Assembly: GCA_029851415.1 (NCBI GenBank)
Contig: CM056743.1
Location: 122,976,305-123,040,304 of the forward strand
Direction of reading: 5' to 3'
Length of the DNA: 64,000 bases
Source of the DNA: Eretmocerus hayati
Lineage: Eukaryota; Arthropoda; Insecta; Hymenoptera; Aphelinidae
Each line of letters starts with the position of its first letter. The first letter of the stretch is position 1. The position numbers were made by a program, and so were the translations under genes. Under the pieces are notes generated by a model. It was not told the origin of the DNA, made no database searches, and saw only the letters and a program-made list of their open reading frames with translations. This document shows positions 20,813 through 31,079 of this stretch, piece by piece.

Positions 20813-21301
20813 ATGGGCTTCTCGTTCAATATCTGCATCCATTTTCTGGGTGAAGATGGGTGTACAGAAAGAAAGGAGACCTTGCAGTCCTGCAAAGGGT
20901 ATCCAGTATCCGAAGATTGGAGGCTCTTGCCTGGTGAGGTAGCAGTCAGCGTTAATTTCTTCGATGAAGAGGAGTCGTGCGAGAGATGTGTAGAATCGGC
21001 GAAACTCGAGTTCAACACAGTGGATGGCAATTTATGGATTGATAATCATTTCTTCTATAATTTCGACACCGGGTACTACTACAAGAGAGATGCAGAGATC
21101 ATCATCACAGATGTCAATCTGTACATGCAGAGATTAGTTCGATGGGAGACACCGTTCTTACGCAAGTTGAAAGACTGCGTAGATAAGATGAAAGAGTGCG
21201 GAATAGGTAAAGATGATCATGCACGGATGGGGGAGCTAGGTATCGAAATCGTGGAATTAGATTGCTGGATTTCCTTTTCGGATGACTGGACAACCCAGTG
21301 A
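20813..21301 (+). CDS. Gene B: 162-aa protein, unknown family
   Basis: Paralogue of gene C with roughly half of residues identical. Conserved features: ICIHFL, WRLLPGE (36-42), CERC (56-59), DGNLW (71-75), FYNFDTGYYYK (81-91), WETPFLRKL (111-119), GIGKDDH (130-136) and WISF (152-155). The identical length and gap-free alignment support the chosen start. The protein is acidic, probably globular and intracellular. Residue 78 is Asn here and Asp in the left copy. Maintenance of two frames in both arms implies selection or recent spread. I cannot name a function; capsid-associated, anti-defence or regulatory roles are all open. Confidence 0.7.
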   Translation: MGFSFNICIHFLGEDGCTERKETLQSCKGYPVSEDWRLLPGEVAVSVNFFDEEESCERCVESAKLEFNTVDGNLWIDNHFFYNFDTGYYYKRDAEIIITDVNLYMQRLVRWETPFLRKLKDCVDKMKECGIGKDDHARMGELGIEIVELDCWISFSDDWTTQ

Positions 21302-21329
21302 ACAGGCGGCCCTGGGCCCCAAAAGAAAG

Positions 21330-21401
21330 TGCGCATGCGTTGCGGTGGCTCGATGGAGGGGGCTCGACTATAAAGCAAGGCTACCGAGCGTCAGGGTGTC
21401 A
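21330..21401 (+). promoter_or_regulatory. Promoter of gene A (right copy)
   Basis: TGCGCATGCG at 21330-21339, TATAAA at 21369-21374, TCATTC initiator from 21399 with its A at 21401. Box-to-TATA spacing is 39 bp, against 51 bp in genes B and C. Confidence 0.65.
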
Positions 21402-21419
21402 TTCAATCGCTTGCTCACA

Positions 21420-21632
21420 ATGGATCAACAAGAGCTCCGCACCGAGTTGCCATCGATGCCTATCATCGACATAGAACCGAGACTTCGGGAACCGGTGGTG
21501 GTCATCGAGGTCAGGTTGTTCCAGTCACCTCCACCACCACCTCCTCGAGAACCATGGTTTAGGATCCCGACTAGGCCTGAGCCGGTGCCAACATCAAGGC
21601 CTGCAAGGAGGAATGATGTTCCAGATTGCTAG
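21420..21632 (+). CDS. Gene A: 70-aa proline-rich protein with histone-type mRNA end
   Basis: Starts MDQQELRTEL, contains a hydrophobic strand VVVIEVRLF (about 26-34), then SPPPPPPREPW and a Pro/Arg-rich tail ending NDVPDC. No known domain. The start follows a TATA box and TCATTC initiator at conserved spacing; the 116-codon upstream extension is promoter DNA. The protein is nearly identical in both arms. Twenty nt after the stop is a 16-nt sequence identical to a canonical histone 3' stem-loop, suggesting a non-polyadenylated, S-phase-linked message. Basic residues and small size would suit a DNA- or SH3-binding protein, but this is speculation. Confidence 0.6.
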   Translation: MDQQELRTELPSMPIIDIEPRLREPVVVIEVRLFQSPPPPPPREPWFRIPTRPEPVPTSRPARRNDVPDC

Positions 21633-21652
21633 GCGGAGCGGGGAGTACAATC

Positions 21653-21668
21653 GGCCCTTTTCAGGGCC
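21653..21668 (+). ncRNA. Histone-type mRNA 3' stem-loop after gene A
   Basis: GGCCCTTTTCAGGGCC has a 6-bp stem and 4-nt loop and fits the SLBP-binding consensus of replication-dependent histone mRNAs (GG-YYY-U-UUHC-A-RRR-CC). It is followed by ATCA and an A-rich CAAAAAAC, similar to the ACCA cleavage site and purine-rich downstream element. It is correctly oriented and 20 nt past the stop of gene A, and is duplicated in the other arm. No histone gene is present in the window. Confidence 0.7.
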
Positions 21669-21720
21669 ATCAAAAAACATTTGACGTACAGGCTGTTTGT
21701 CCTGCACATGTTGTGATCGG

Positions 21721-21763
21721 TTACCATCTGATGGTAAAGCAGTGTCTTACCATCTGATGGTAA
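21721..21763. repeat. Paired 17-bp palindromes (right)
   Basis: TTACCATCTGATGGTAA at 21721-21737 and again at 21747-21763. Two identical dyad-symmetric sites 26 bp apart look like a paired protein-binding site or replication signal. Confidence 0.7.
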
Positions 21764-21839
21764 TGCAGATCACTACCTTATCGGCTCAAGTGTACCCCTT
21801 ACCTACAGTAGGCAAGGTGGCAACCTGCCTTACCGACAT

Positions 21840-22158
21840 GGGTTATGTGGTAGTCCATTCGGATATGGGTTAGGAAAATTCCATCACAGATATGGGTTAT
21901 GAGAAACTTCACAAAGATGGGTTGGGGAATTTTATCACAGATATGGGTTGTGAAAATCTCCACAAATATGGGTTATGGGTTGTAAAATATACACAAATAT
22001 GGGTTATGGGTTATAAAATCTACACAAACATGGGTTATGGAAATCTACACTGATATGGGTTGTAAAAATCTACACGTATATGGGTCATGGGTTATGAAAT
22101 TCTACACAGATATGGGTTATGGGTTATGAAATTCTACACAGATATGGGTTATGGGTTA
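21840..22158. repeat. ATATGGGTTATG minisatellite (right)
   Basis: Mirror of 12168-12486. Repeats of ATATGGGTTATGGGTTATGA with TCTACACA-type spacers. GGGTTA resembles the shifted vertebrate-type telomere hexamer, but the unit is longer and irregular. Confidence 0.7.
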
Positions 22159-22169
22159 ATTCTACAACA

Positions 22170-22250
22170 GTGCGCCAGAACTGGCATACATGCTATTTCC
22201 CATTGCGCTAGAACCGTTGCGCCAGAACTGGCATGCGCCAGGACTGGCAT
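22170..22250. repeat. Terminal short repeats (right)
   Basis: Mirror of 12076-12156: TGCGCCAGAACTGGCAT and variants immediately inside the right terminus. Confidence 0.6.
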
Positions 22251-22262
22251 AGCTCCACTACT

Positions 22263-22268
22263 CGCAAA
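22263..22268. repeat. Right target-site duplication CGCAAA
   Basis: Perfect copy of 12058-12063, immediately after the CTCCACTACT terminus. Confidence 0.85.
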
Positions 22269-24639
22269 AACTAATGTTTTCAGCTGACACTCTCGGACGA
22301 TGTAAGATAAGTTGTATCCAAAAATTGATTCATCAGCTCCTATCAAAAATAAAAGCTATAGAAAGGAATCTAAATGTAGAGTTGATGAAGTCTGTTGGAG
22401 TTGACTATCGAATGTAAGGGTTTTTCAATCCAATGAAAAATCCATACCTTCCAATGCCCATCATGTAGAAATGAAAGATGAAACTCATCTGTGTAGATTT
22501 GGTAGAAGTATGTAGTAGTTCAGATGAGCTTTGATTCAATATCATGACATGCTAATTCCTGAGAGTTATAATAATTGCAAATCATTCGCCATGTATTCGA
22601 GGATTGAGAATCTCATCTGTGTTCTGGGAAAAACTAAAATTCCATATAAATTAATCCTAAAATCGAAAAATTGGCAGTGGTATTTGTATAGAGGAAGGTG
22701 ATTGCGGATCTGTGTAACTCCTAAAAATACTCTTTTGTTCAGAAAAAAAACCGATAAACCGAAAGGGATCCGCGCGCTTGCGCGCGGTGAATACCTAGTA
22801 ATGATCTAGAATTGTGGTTTTTCTTTTTGAGAGAGACGAATACATCGGTGAACTCAGCCGTGACACGCATTGGACAGTCTGTCACTCCATTTCGATACGA
22901 AATCATTACTCCTGTTCTTAGGCTCATACACTTTTTAGTGCATTCCAGAGGGACTCCACGATAGACTCATTATGTTACTCGCGTAGAAACGAAAGATTTG
23001 ACTTATTGCAGATCTATGTATGTACATCAACCAAGGAATCGCATTCAACCGGAAAAAATGAGTGTTTCTCAGGGTATGTTCACTCCGTTCTCGGTAGTTT
23101 ACACTTGCTGTAACCAATGGCTGTTGAGAATTTGACATGGAGGAAATCGTCCCGAAATGTTCCATAAATCTTTTAAAAAGCTCATAAACATTCCGGATTC
23201 ATATAAAATTGAATAGGATCGCACTTAAATTTGTATCTTGTATGTCAATGAATGATGGAATCTGGTAGGGCTTAGACGGGTGATTAATATTTGGTGTGTT
23301 CTTGCCACCTTTCGATAGAGCACAAGCCTCCATCATTACGACAGTGCAAATCTAATCATGGACTGTAAAAGTTGCGATTCTTTAACGCCCATTCAAATAT
23401 TCTGAGCGACCCTCCGGGCGTTCGACCCCTGACGCTCGGTCAATCAATGAAAGTTTAGAGATGAATTTTTCAATGATTCCCAAAATGTGGCGCAAGAATT
23501 TGTTTTATATCTATAAGTCACTTAGACATTCCTTTCCGATGATCCACATGGGACATTATATTTTCGGAGCTTTCAATGAAGGTGTATAGAGAATTTCAGA
23601 CATGTATGCACAGCGTTTATCTAGATTTTCACTTTTATAGCTGGCTAAAAGCCAAAAGTTTCTGGGACTCCTCTCGTATTATGCCATCAGACTAAGATAT
23701 TTGAAGTCTTCCCGAAGGAACCAGATTATTTCGAACATTCTAAAATATATAGTTTTGTAGTAACGAGATACAATACTGTGTAACCTCATGCAAGTGACAT
23801 GATTAGAAGAGTATGATCTTGACAGCATTGGGATTTTCTAGATGGGCGCTATCAAAACAGGAAAATTTTCACGCGAATTAAATCAAAATCTTAAATATCG
23901 ACTCAGCAGTTTCATTTCGTAGCCTTTTTTCATACCCCATTGAAATGCATTTAAATTGGCTCTTCGAGATACACAATGTTTCCTTGATTACGAAGACTAG
24001 GTATAAAGAGCTTCCGAGAACGTATAAATAGTAATATTTTTTTTATCTTTTCCACAATTAAATTGAGTTCAAGGCTTGATGAGAAAGGGCATGTCATCAA
24101 AAGGCACTACTGCTCTGAATTATTACGCGATACTGTGGAGCGGGTTCTTCAGAGATGAGCTCGAATGAATTAATTAATTTCGACAAATGCCAGTCTTTGG
24201 TATTTTGCACTCAATGTTAGCTGCAGTAATTGTGGTACAGGATATATCACGGTGTTGTTGAATATCTGAGTTGAAATTTTTTATTGTATCCGTCAAATGT
24301 ACCGCAATGCAGATTTTGGAGCAAGATTGCGGAATTCTCTTTCTAACTATGGTTGTCATTCATTCTCCAGCCTTTATGCACTATTTTCCAACAAGTAAGT
24401 TTATTTATAGTGATAAAAGTATTCAGCTGAAGAAACCACTTTGTGATGATTCCTGCAAAAATTTGCTCAATAGCACGATATGTTGAGAAAATAGAAAGGA
24501 TCTTCTCAATATTATTCTCATTGAAGGTCATGGTTATTGACAATATCCTTGGAAAAATAGCGGAAATGAATTTTTCAGCATTGAAGAATATACCTTATCA
24601 TTTCTTATAATGAGAGCAATATGAATGTAAATTCACACA
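22269..24639. other. Intergenic, no gene recognised
   Basis: AT-rich and mostly unique in appearance. It contains the CGCGCGCTTGCGCGCG word at 22771-22786. Frames of 61-76 codons show no motifs or splice-linked partners. Confidence 0.45.
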
Positions 24640-24886
24640 CAACCACTTCCAAAATGGCAGATGAATAGTACATTTCGATACAAGGGCGTACAACATTTTA
24701 TTCGCGTCCGAGTGATGGGTTTCCGGTCCGAGCCATAGGCGAGGGTCGGAATCATCACGAGGATGCGAATAATAGGTTTTACGCCCGTGTATCTAACTAT
24801 ACTTTTCGATAAACTGTGAGTAAAAGTCGACAAACTGTGCGCAAAGTGCACTTTTACGCACAGTGTATCAAAAAATTGTATTTGAG
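24640..24886. repeat. Dispersed repeat (copy 1), ACAAGGGCGT type
   Basis: GTACATTTCGATACAAGGGC through AGTGCACTTTTACGCACAG matches 51417-51588 almost base for base, except that this copy carries about 30 bp more after GATGGGTTTC. A related, more diverged piece lies at about 25790-25930. No coding potential. Confidence 0.65.
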
Positions 24887-25239
24887 AACTTAGTTCAAGA
24901 AATGTACGATAATAACGATGGTTCATCCGAATTCGTGAACCTCGGGTTTGCTCATTCGGATTTTTTGGAGTTTTTTCTGATGAATTGGGGCTTATCAAGA
25001 TGTTGCTATCGATTAAAATGTGACTGTCGCCTAAAGAATTTTCGCTAAACTGGCTTTCACAGGAATCTGTATTTTTTCAATTAGAACAAGATCGGACACG
25101 GCTCTCGGGAAAAGTGAATGGGCTTAATTAACAAAACTGTCACCAAAAATTGAGTACGTGGTGATTCAGTCGTACGCCGAAAGACCATGATCTCGTTGGA
25201 ATTGAAATGGAGCAATCCCCCTTTTTGATATGCGAGCTT

Positions 25240-25700
25240 GATTTGTATTTGTACATGTTCATCAAATGGAGCTTTTTTGAGCACTTCTATAACTTGTCGA
25301 GATAATGGCTCCCAGAGCCCGTAACTCAAACCCAATTTGATATTTTTCAATGTACTTAAACTCATGCCGAAGCTTGTCCCAAGACCTTCAAAATGGGCAC
25401 AGTGAGCTTGATTTCAACAAACTATTAGAGTTGAGAAATCTCGTTTTGAAACGATACCCTAGATTTCCTTTTCTAACGATTTGAGGTTTTTCGGAATTCT
25501 AAGTCTTGAGATAGCTTGGATCTCATCTTTTGTTGAAATCAAACTCAATTCATCAAAATACGTAGGCCCCGGAGTGAGTTAGAGTACGTTGAAAAATATT
25601 GAGATGCGTTTGAGTTTACGGGTTTTGGGAGCCGTTATTGTCTCGACAAGAAGAGTGTTCAATAAACGCTCCACCTGATGATGAACATGTAAACATTTAA
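25240..25700. repeat. Diverged foldback element
   Basis: GTTCATCAAATGGAGC at about 25256 is mirrored by GCTCCACCTGATGATGAAC at about 25670, and GATAATGGCTCCCAGAGCCC by GGGTTTTGGGAGCCGTTATT. The pairing continues inward with mismatches. Ends and duplication were not resolved. Confidence 0.45.
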
Positions 25701-25789
25701 TTGAGTAGATGGATGTATGAGTTGAACGGACTTTATCATGGCCAATATTTGGACATGTAATAAGTAAGAGTCAAATAGTACACTAAGCA

Positions 25790-26125
25790 ACAAGGGCGCA
25801 AAGAAATTTTACGCATGAGTTCCCGAAATGAGTGCGTAAAAGTGAACTTTGTGCACAGCTGTAACTTTTGCGTAATGCGCAAAGTATTTTGCGCTGTGCG
25901 TAAAAAGTTCACTTTTACGCACGAAAATTCCGGGCGAAAAATTGGGGGTAAAATCGAACGAGGGCGTAAAATTGCGCCCGAGTTGCTTACGATTTTTTTT
26001 ATATATCTGTGCGGAAAGTTGGTGATCGGTCCATACCACCGAAGTTAGCGGAAGGCGCAAAGGGGGGAGGAACGGGGTCTAGGGGCGAAAGCCCCTGGTG
26101 GGGGTGCAGGATTCTGAACACCCAC
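25790..26125. repeat. Repeat related to 24640 family plus G-rich hairpin block
   Basis: GCGTAAAAGTGAACTTTGTG-type words recur here in both orientations. They are followed by a G-rich block with GGGGCGAAAGCCCC, a perfect short hairpin. A similar G-rich block with GGGGGCGAAGCCCCC lies at 50805-50880, and both sit next to TTGCTTACGAT sequences, so they are copies of one repeat family. Confidence 0.5.
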
Positions 26126-27248
26126 AACTGAGCACACCCAGGAGATCAAATGAGTGACTGATCGGTAGTGAATTATCGGAAGTCACGTGACGTGATCAAA
26201 ATTACTAGATCTAAGACGGAGAAAACACCAACTTGGTGAAGTGTAATAAAAGCGTATGATGAAAATACGGATCATGCTCGCATTTCGAAGGAATGGATAG
26301 CTCCATTTCAATTCGAAGGGGATGTTGATCCTTGGGCGTGAGACTGAATTACCATGTTTTCAGTTTTGGTGACATTTTTGTTAAATCTATCCTTCCTCGA
26401 GAACCGTGCGCAGTACACGTGCTTGCAACCCGGATGATAATCATAACTTCAGTAATCATCAGAATGTATGCAAATGCTAACACGTGAGCTGTCAGAAAGG
26501 CTGCTGATTTTTCGGATGCTGTCAATCCAACAAGAGAAAAAAATTCTGGCATGCAGATCGAATTTGAGTCAATAGAAACACTGTTCATCAATAAATTGCC
26601 GTAATTCTTTATTTCAATACTATTTCATGAACACAATTCAGTTGTTAGAGATGATTAATTGCCAAGATCTTAGCTATCAGCTAAGTGGTAGCGATGACTT
26701 GCGTGATGAAACCATCAGATGTCACACTCGAGCCTGAAGCCATTAGCAGGTATTATTTCAGCTCTGATCTAGACGAAATGCGTATAAGACTGAAACTCGG
26801 GAGTCGGATTTGAGGGTGGAGCACGAGTGCGCTATTCGAGGTTTGATTTCATTTTTAACGCACCCTCTGCGCGACTGTATCAGACAGTGTTGCTTCTGAC
26901 ATCAAACTATCTTTGTTTGTGAGAACTTGACAGCACAATTGCTCACTCTTTTATTAGGGTCGCGATTGCTCGCACTCTCAATCATCGCAAGGTGCTTATC
27001 AAATCTCGACCGCTTGATAGCACGTCTCGTCAAGATGATTTTCTTTGAAATCTCCACTATCCCAGTGAAATGTTGTGTATCACAATAGCTCGTGCGTGAA
27101 ACTATGAAAATTCCCTTATGTCTATTTTCAAAGATCTCGAGGAAAATCGAAATGCTAAAATTGACTGAATTCCAAGACAAGTATGCGATACGATGAATTT
27201 GAATCAACGTGTGCACTTTGACGACGAGAGTTGGGAAAGTATTGATTA
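26126..27248. other. Intergenic, no gene recognised
   Basis: No supported exon or transposon end. A minus-strand frame at 26349-26591 has a hydrophobic stretch (FLTAHVLAFAYILMI), but no plausible start context, splice sites or family match that I can defend. Confidence 0.4.
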
Positions 27249-27256
27249 CTTCTAAT

Positions 27257-30149
27257 CAGGGCGTTCCGAGAAACGATTCTAAATCCCGCTTTTGTTACGT
27301 TTTACACGAGAGAAACGAAACGAATATGACAACTAATAACGTTATTCGATAACGAAACGATATTATGAAACTTTCGTTTCGTTTCGGTTTTCTGTGAGTC
27401 TGACGAGTTTGGTTTGGTTCCGTTTCGTTTCTACTGTAACGAAACAAAACTCGCCTCAATTTTGTTTCGGTAGAGAATAACGAAAGTGTAACGAAACTAA
27501 AAGAATTTCGTTTCATTTCGTGCTACGTTTAAGGATCAATGTGAGAATTTCGTTTCGGTTCAATTCATTTCGTTAAAGAAGAAACGAAACGTAATGGAAA
27601 TCCAATAACGTTATTAGATAACGGAACGATATTATGAAACTTTCGTTCCGTTTCGTTTCGTTTCTTCTGTAACGAAACGAAACTCGCCTCAATTTCGTTT
27701 CGGTAGAGAATAACGAAAGTGTAACGAAACTGAAAGAGTTTCGTTTCGTTTCAGGCTTGGTTTCCGGAACTATGTAAGAATTTCGTTTCGGTTCATTTCG
27801 TTTTGTCACAGAAAAAACAAAACATAAATGACACCCAGTTTTTATCAGAGAACGAAACGATATCATGAAACTTTCGTTTCGTTTCGGTTTTCTGCGAGTT
27901 TGAGGCATTTGGATTCGTTTCGTTTCGTTTCTTTTGTAATGAAACGAAACTCGCCTCAATCTCGTTTCGATAGAGAATAACGAAAGTGTAACGGAACTAA
28001 TATAGTTTCGTTTCGTTTCGTGCTACTTTTAAGGATCAATGTGAGAATTTTGAGAGAGTAGTCTCGTTCCATGAGAGGAGAAATGAAACAAAATGGACGT
28101 ATGATTTCGTTATCTTATATCCAAACGAAATTATGACAGTTTTATATTGTTTCGGTTTCCAATGAGTTCGAGACGTTTGACCTTGTTTCATCTCGTGTAT
28201 GAGTAGTTCCGTGGAAACTTTGATATTTGAGGGTCGAAAATGTGCCAACCCCATATCTCACTCTCGAGGGTTCTAAGATGGATTCTCCGACTCTTTGGGA
28301 CATATAAAGCATAAATTGAATCGCGCACGAACGGAAAAATTTCCACTCATGAGCACCATAAGTATAACAAAGATAACGCGATAGTGGGCACGGAACCTGA
28401 CATTTTGAGGTACGGCACGGAATCTGACATTGGGCACTAAAATTGACCTTACGGCCAAACGGTTCTAGCTACGGTCTTGAGGTTTTGGGGTTTCCACTTG
28501 ACCATCAGATACTTTGAAAAAAACTGACTAGCACCTCCGTAGTCTCGCGTTTAAGGGTCACACTAGTATAGGCACGGAACTGATCAAAAAAATTTAGCAA
28601 ATACAGATTTTTGCGGGAAAGAGCTCCGCAAATTATGAAAATCAATTTTTTTCGAAATTCTGAGGCATGGCAAAATTGCGCCTGACAATTTCCTTTCAGA
28701 ATAAATTGGTTCGCGGACGCCTGAGATGGGGCTAATATAATTTTATCGAGAGGAAGTGAGGGAGTAAAATTTCAAGTAAAATTGCGCCACAAGATGTACG
28801 TGCTCGTCATACACAAAAAAGTGGTGTTTGGACTCTTATAGCAGTGCTATTTGGTGCTTGACAGCATTATGTTTGATACGGTTGCCCTCCCGAATGCCGA
28901 GTGAGCCTCACCGCGGTGCTTCATACTCACAAAGGTCAGAATAATGGAAAACCACAGGGCACAGGACTGACATTTTGACCTCTTGCATGATAATAACTTT
29001 TTCGGATAGCCCTGGATCGAAAAACAAACGATTGCGCCAAAAAGGCGCCGGAAAATACATCGAAAATGGTCTTTCAGGTTCTTTTGTCGAGTGTTTTTAG
29101 GGTTCGTACAAGCAGGCGCACATTATTCCAAAATTCCCACGGAACTACTAATATATATTAAGACAGAGGAATCTTTCAACATGAGACCGACGGTCATGTC
29201 GCAGAGGGTAGAGAGTTCAAGAGCTATCAGTACTCATCTTGGAAGATGAGAAAGGCCATTCTCTCGAAGAGACGCGAATTTGTTGCCTGTCATGGACGAG
29301 CAATTTCAAAGTTGAGACAATCAAGCAGGGATTTAGTGGAACCGACTCGAGAGAGGGAAATGTAAACACAATTGATAACGTTGGCTATTGGATTGTTGAG
29401 TCCTGTGAGTTCAATGAGCCCTCCTCCCTCACACCAGTCGTAATAATACCAACGTTACATGGTGACTCGTAGTATTGATACGCAGTGTAATTCAGTTACT
29501 TGACAAATATAGAGAAGACCTATCACGAAAATATTGCATCCACCCGGTCCTTCGAGGGTATATCCTACAATTGGTTTTTTGGTGCCCAGGGATTACAGTG
29601 TTTTTTGCAACTTTGAATACATCCATGCAGTGATACGACTAGCTATTGATAGAAGAATATTGATCTTCTGAAGGCGGATCCGCGTCTTTCGGCCCGTAAA
29701 ATTCTCAACTGAGGAATTTCAGCTTGATTCAAGCATGTTCATGGTTTTATTCCTACATAGATACGTTGACCTGCGATATGCATAGATACCATCGATTTTC
29801 GATTTGCAATCGCTTGTCTATCATGTTACCGGAAATCTTAGTTCAACTATGTTCAAGGAAATCATTGCAGCTCCGATTTGCGCTGTCGTACGTAACTCAG
29901 AACGGGATGATTCGGGAGTCATCCGAAAAAAGATAAGGACGAGTATTCTTGCCCTGGCGTGGAATGAACCCAAAGTATAAAACCAACCGGGGCTCTTTTG
30001 GTTTCGTTACACTTTCGTTTTTCTCTACCGGAATGAAATTGAAGTGAGTTTTGTTCCGTTATTCAATAACGAATCGAAACGAAACAAAACGCTCTGGGAT
30101 TGTTGAGAAACGAAACGAAATGTTTCATTTCGTTTCTCGGAAAGCCCTG
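27257..30149. mobile_element. hAT-type non-autonomous element (2.9 kb) built of TTTCGTTTCG repeats
   Basis: Ends are inverted: CAGGGCGTTCCGAGAAACG at the left and CGTTTCTCGGAAAGCCCTG at the right. Both sides carry the perfect 8-bp repeat CTTCTAAT (27249-27256 and 30150-30157). CAGGG termini and 8-bp duplications are diagnostic of hAT. Much of the interior (27300-28030 and 30000-30130) is degenerate GAAACGAAACG/TTTCGTTTCG sequence in tandem blocks of about 260-280 bp, so the long frames rich in RNETK are repeat translations. A TA-flanked element is nested inside at 28200-29151. Confidence 0.8.
28200..29151. mobile_element. Nested TA-flanked element, TIR TGAGTAGTTCCG
   Basis: Starts TGAGTAGTTCCGTGG and ends CCACGGAACTACTAA with TA on each side (28198-28199 and 29152-29153). 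The terminal 12 bases match the palindromic element at 5798-7273, so both belong to one family, although their interiors differ. No transposase. It lies inside the hAT-type element and therefore inserted later. Confidence 0.6.
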
Positions 30150-30157
30150 CTTCTAAT

Positions 30158-31079
30158 CCGAGTTTTTAATATACAATGATTTTGATTCTCGGGGACTGAT
30201 TTCTCTCTGATTTAACTAAATCTTCAATAGGATTAAACTACGCCTTTCTCAGTCTGTTCAATAATTCTTCTGAATGGACGATCGGGCATCAAAATGATTG
30301 TTAATTTTGAAAAGATTCAATAATTGTGCGTATATGGAAGACAAACGAAAAAATTGTTCAAGCATAATTATAATAATGTTAATTTTGAAAAGATTCAATA
30401 ATTGTGCGTATATGGAATACAAACGAAAAAATTGTTCAAGCATAATTATAATAATGTATTACAACCATCAACCAGGTATACGTTAAACAGATGGGGTAAC
30501 TTTGCACACTCGAGGTACAAGTTTTAGATTTATGAAACCAGTAAAGTGGATGTGCAAAGGTTCTCATGTTGATTTGCTTGATAGTGGCATGCGTGGACAA
30601 AATTTTGCACCGGCATGGGAGTCCCTATTAGCTGTGTATGAGTTTACAACAAACTTCTTGGGTCGCACGATTTTGGAGTGATGAGAGGTTACTCCAAACA
30701 ATTGGCCTCGTTCGAATACTTCCACGGCGAATCCAAGTTAATGGAGCTAGATTTTGTCTATCCATATCGAAATCTTGAAGAATCCATCCTTACACTGGCG
30801 TATCTTCACCCTGACTCAATTTCGTTGTATAAAAATAAAAACGAAAAAGTGCGTGTTTTTTGTCCTAAACGGGGTAACTTTGAACACTTAAATGGGAAAA
30901 TGCATGTTTTTTCGACGAATGGAACTTTAGACAATTCAAAATACCATAATCACCCGGAAACCGCGGTAACTTTAAATCATTCAAACTAATTCTTGTATCT
31001 CGATGATTCTCGGCTGTCAGATTTGGTTTGAGATTATTTGATCCTCAAAACGCTCTACTTGACTCTCTTCATTATTATA
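30158..31079. repeat. Intergenic with a 78-bp tandem duplication
   Basis: TTAATTTTGAAAAGATTCAA begins at 30301 and again at 30379. The full 78-bp unit (26 codons) is duplicated with one visible difference, ending near 30456. The rest, including two GGGGTAACTTTG words (30494 and 30870) whose inverse appears at 33282 and 33488, may be the left side of an older element surrounding 31080-33019. No gene recognised. Confidence 0.5.

Larger units (their letters stand above)
12064..22262. mobile_element. Polinton/Maverick-like 10.2-kb palindromic element
   Basis: Seen: a 10,199-bp element with ends AGTAGTGGAG...CTCCACTACT, perfect 6-bp flanking repeats, TIRs of 3,878 bp (left) and 3,940 bp (right), and a 2,381-bp unique centre. 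Positions in the two arms sum to 34326, until the right arm gains two extra 31-bp units. Known: 6-bp duplications and AG...CT ends typify Polintons. Gene content is unusual. The centre holds a DUF8207-like gene and a FLYWCH-finger gene, both on the minus strand. Each arm holds three small TATA-box genes pointing outward. I recognised no PolB, retroviral-type integrase, protease, packaging ATPase or capsid gene, so it is probably mobilised in trans. Arm differences (single bases and repeat number) argue against an assembly artefact. Confidence 0.8.
18323..22262. repeat. Right terminal inverted repeat (3.9 kb)
   Basis: Reverse complement of 12064-15941 with two additional 31-bp units and a few substitutions. 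It begins at TACCGCGCGGT (18323) and ends CTCCACTACT at 22262. Confidence 0.85.

Noticed and set aside
27295..28254. ORFs rich in RNETK
   Set aside because: Translations of degenerate GAAACG/TTTCGTTTCG repeats inside the hAT-type element.
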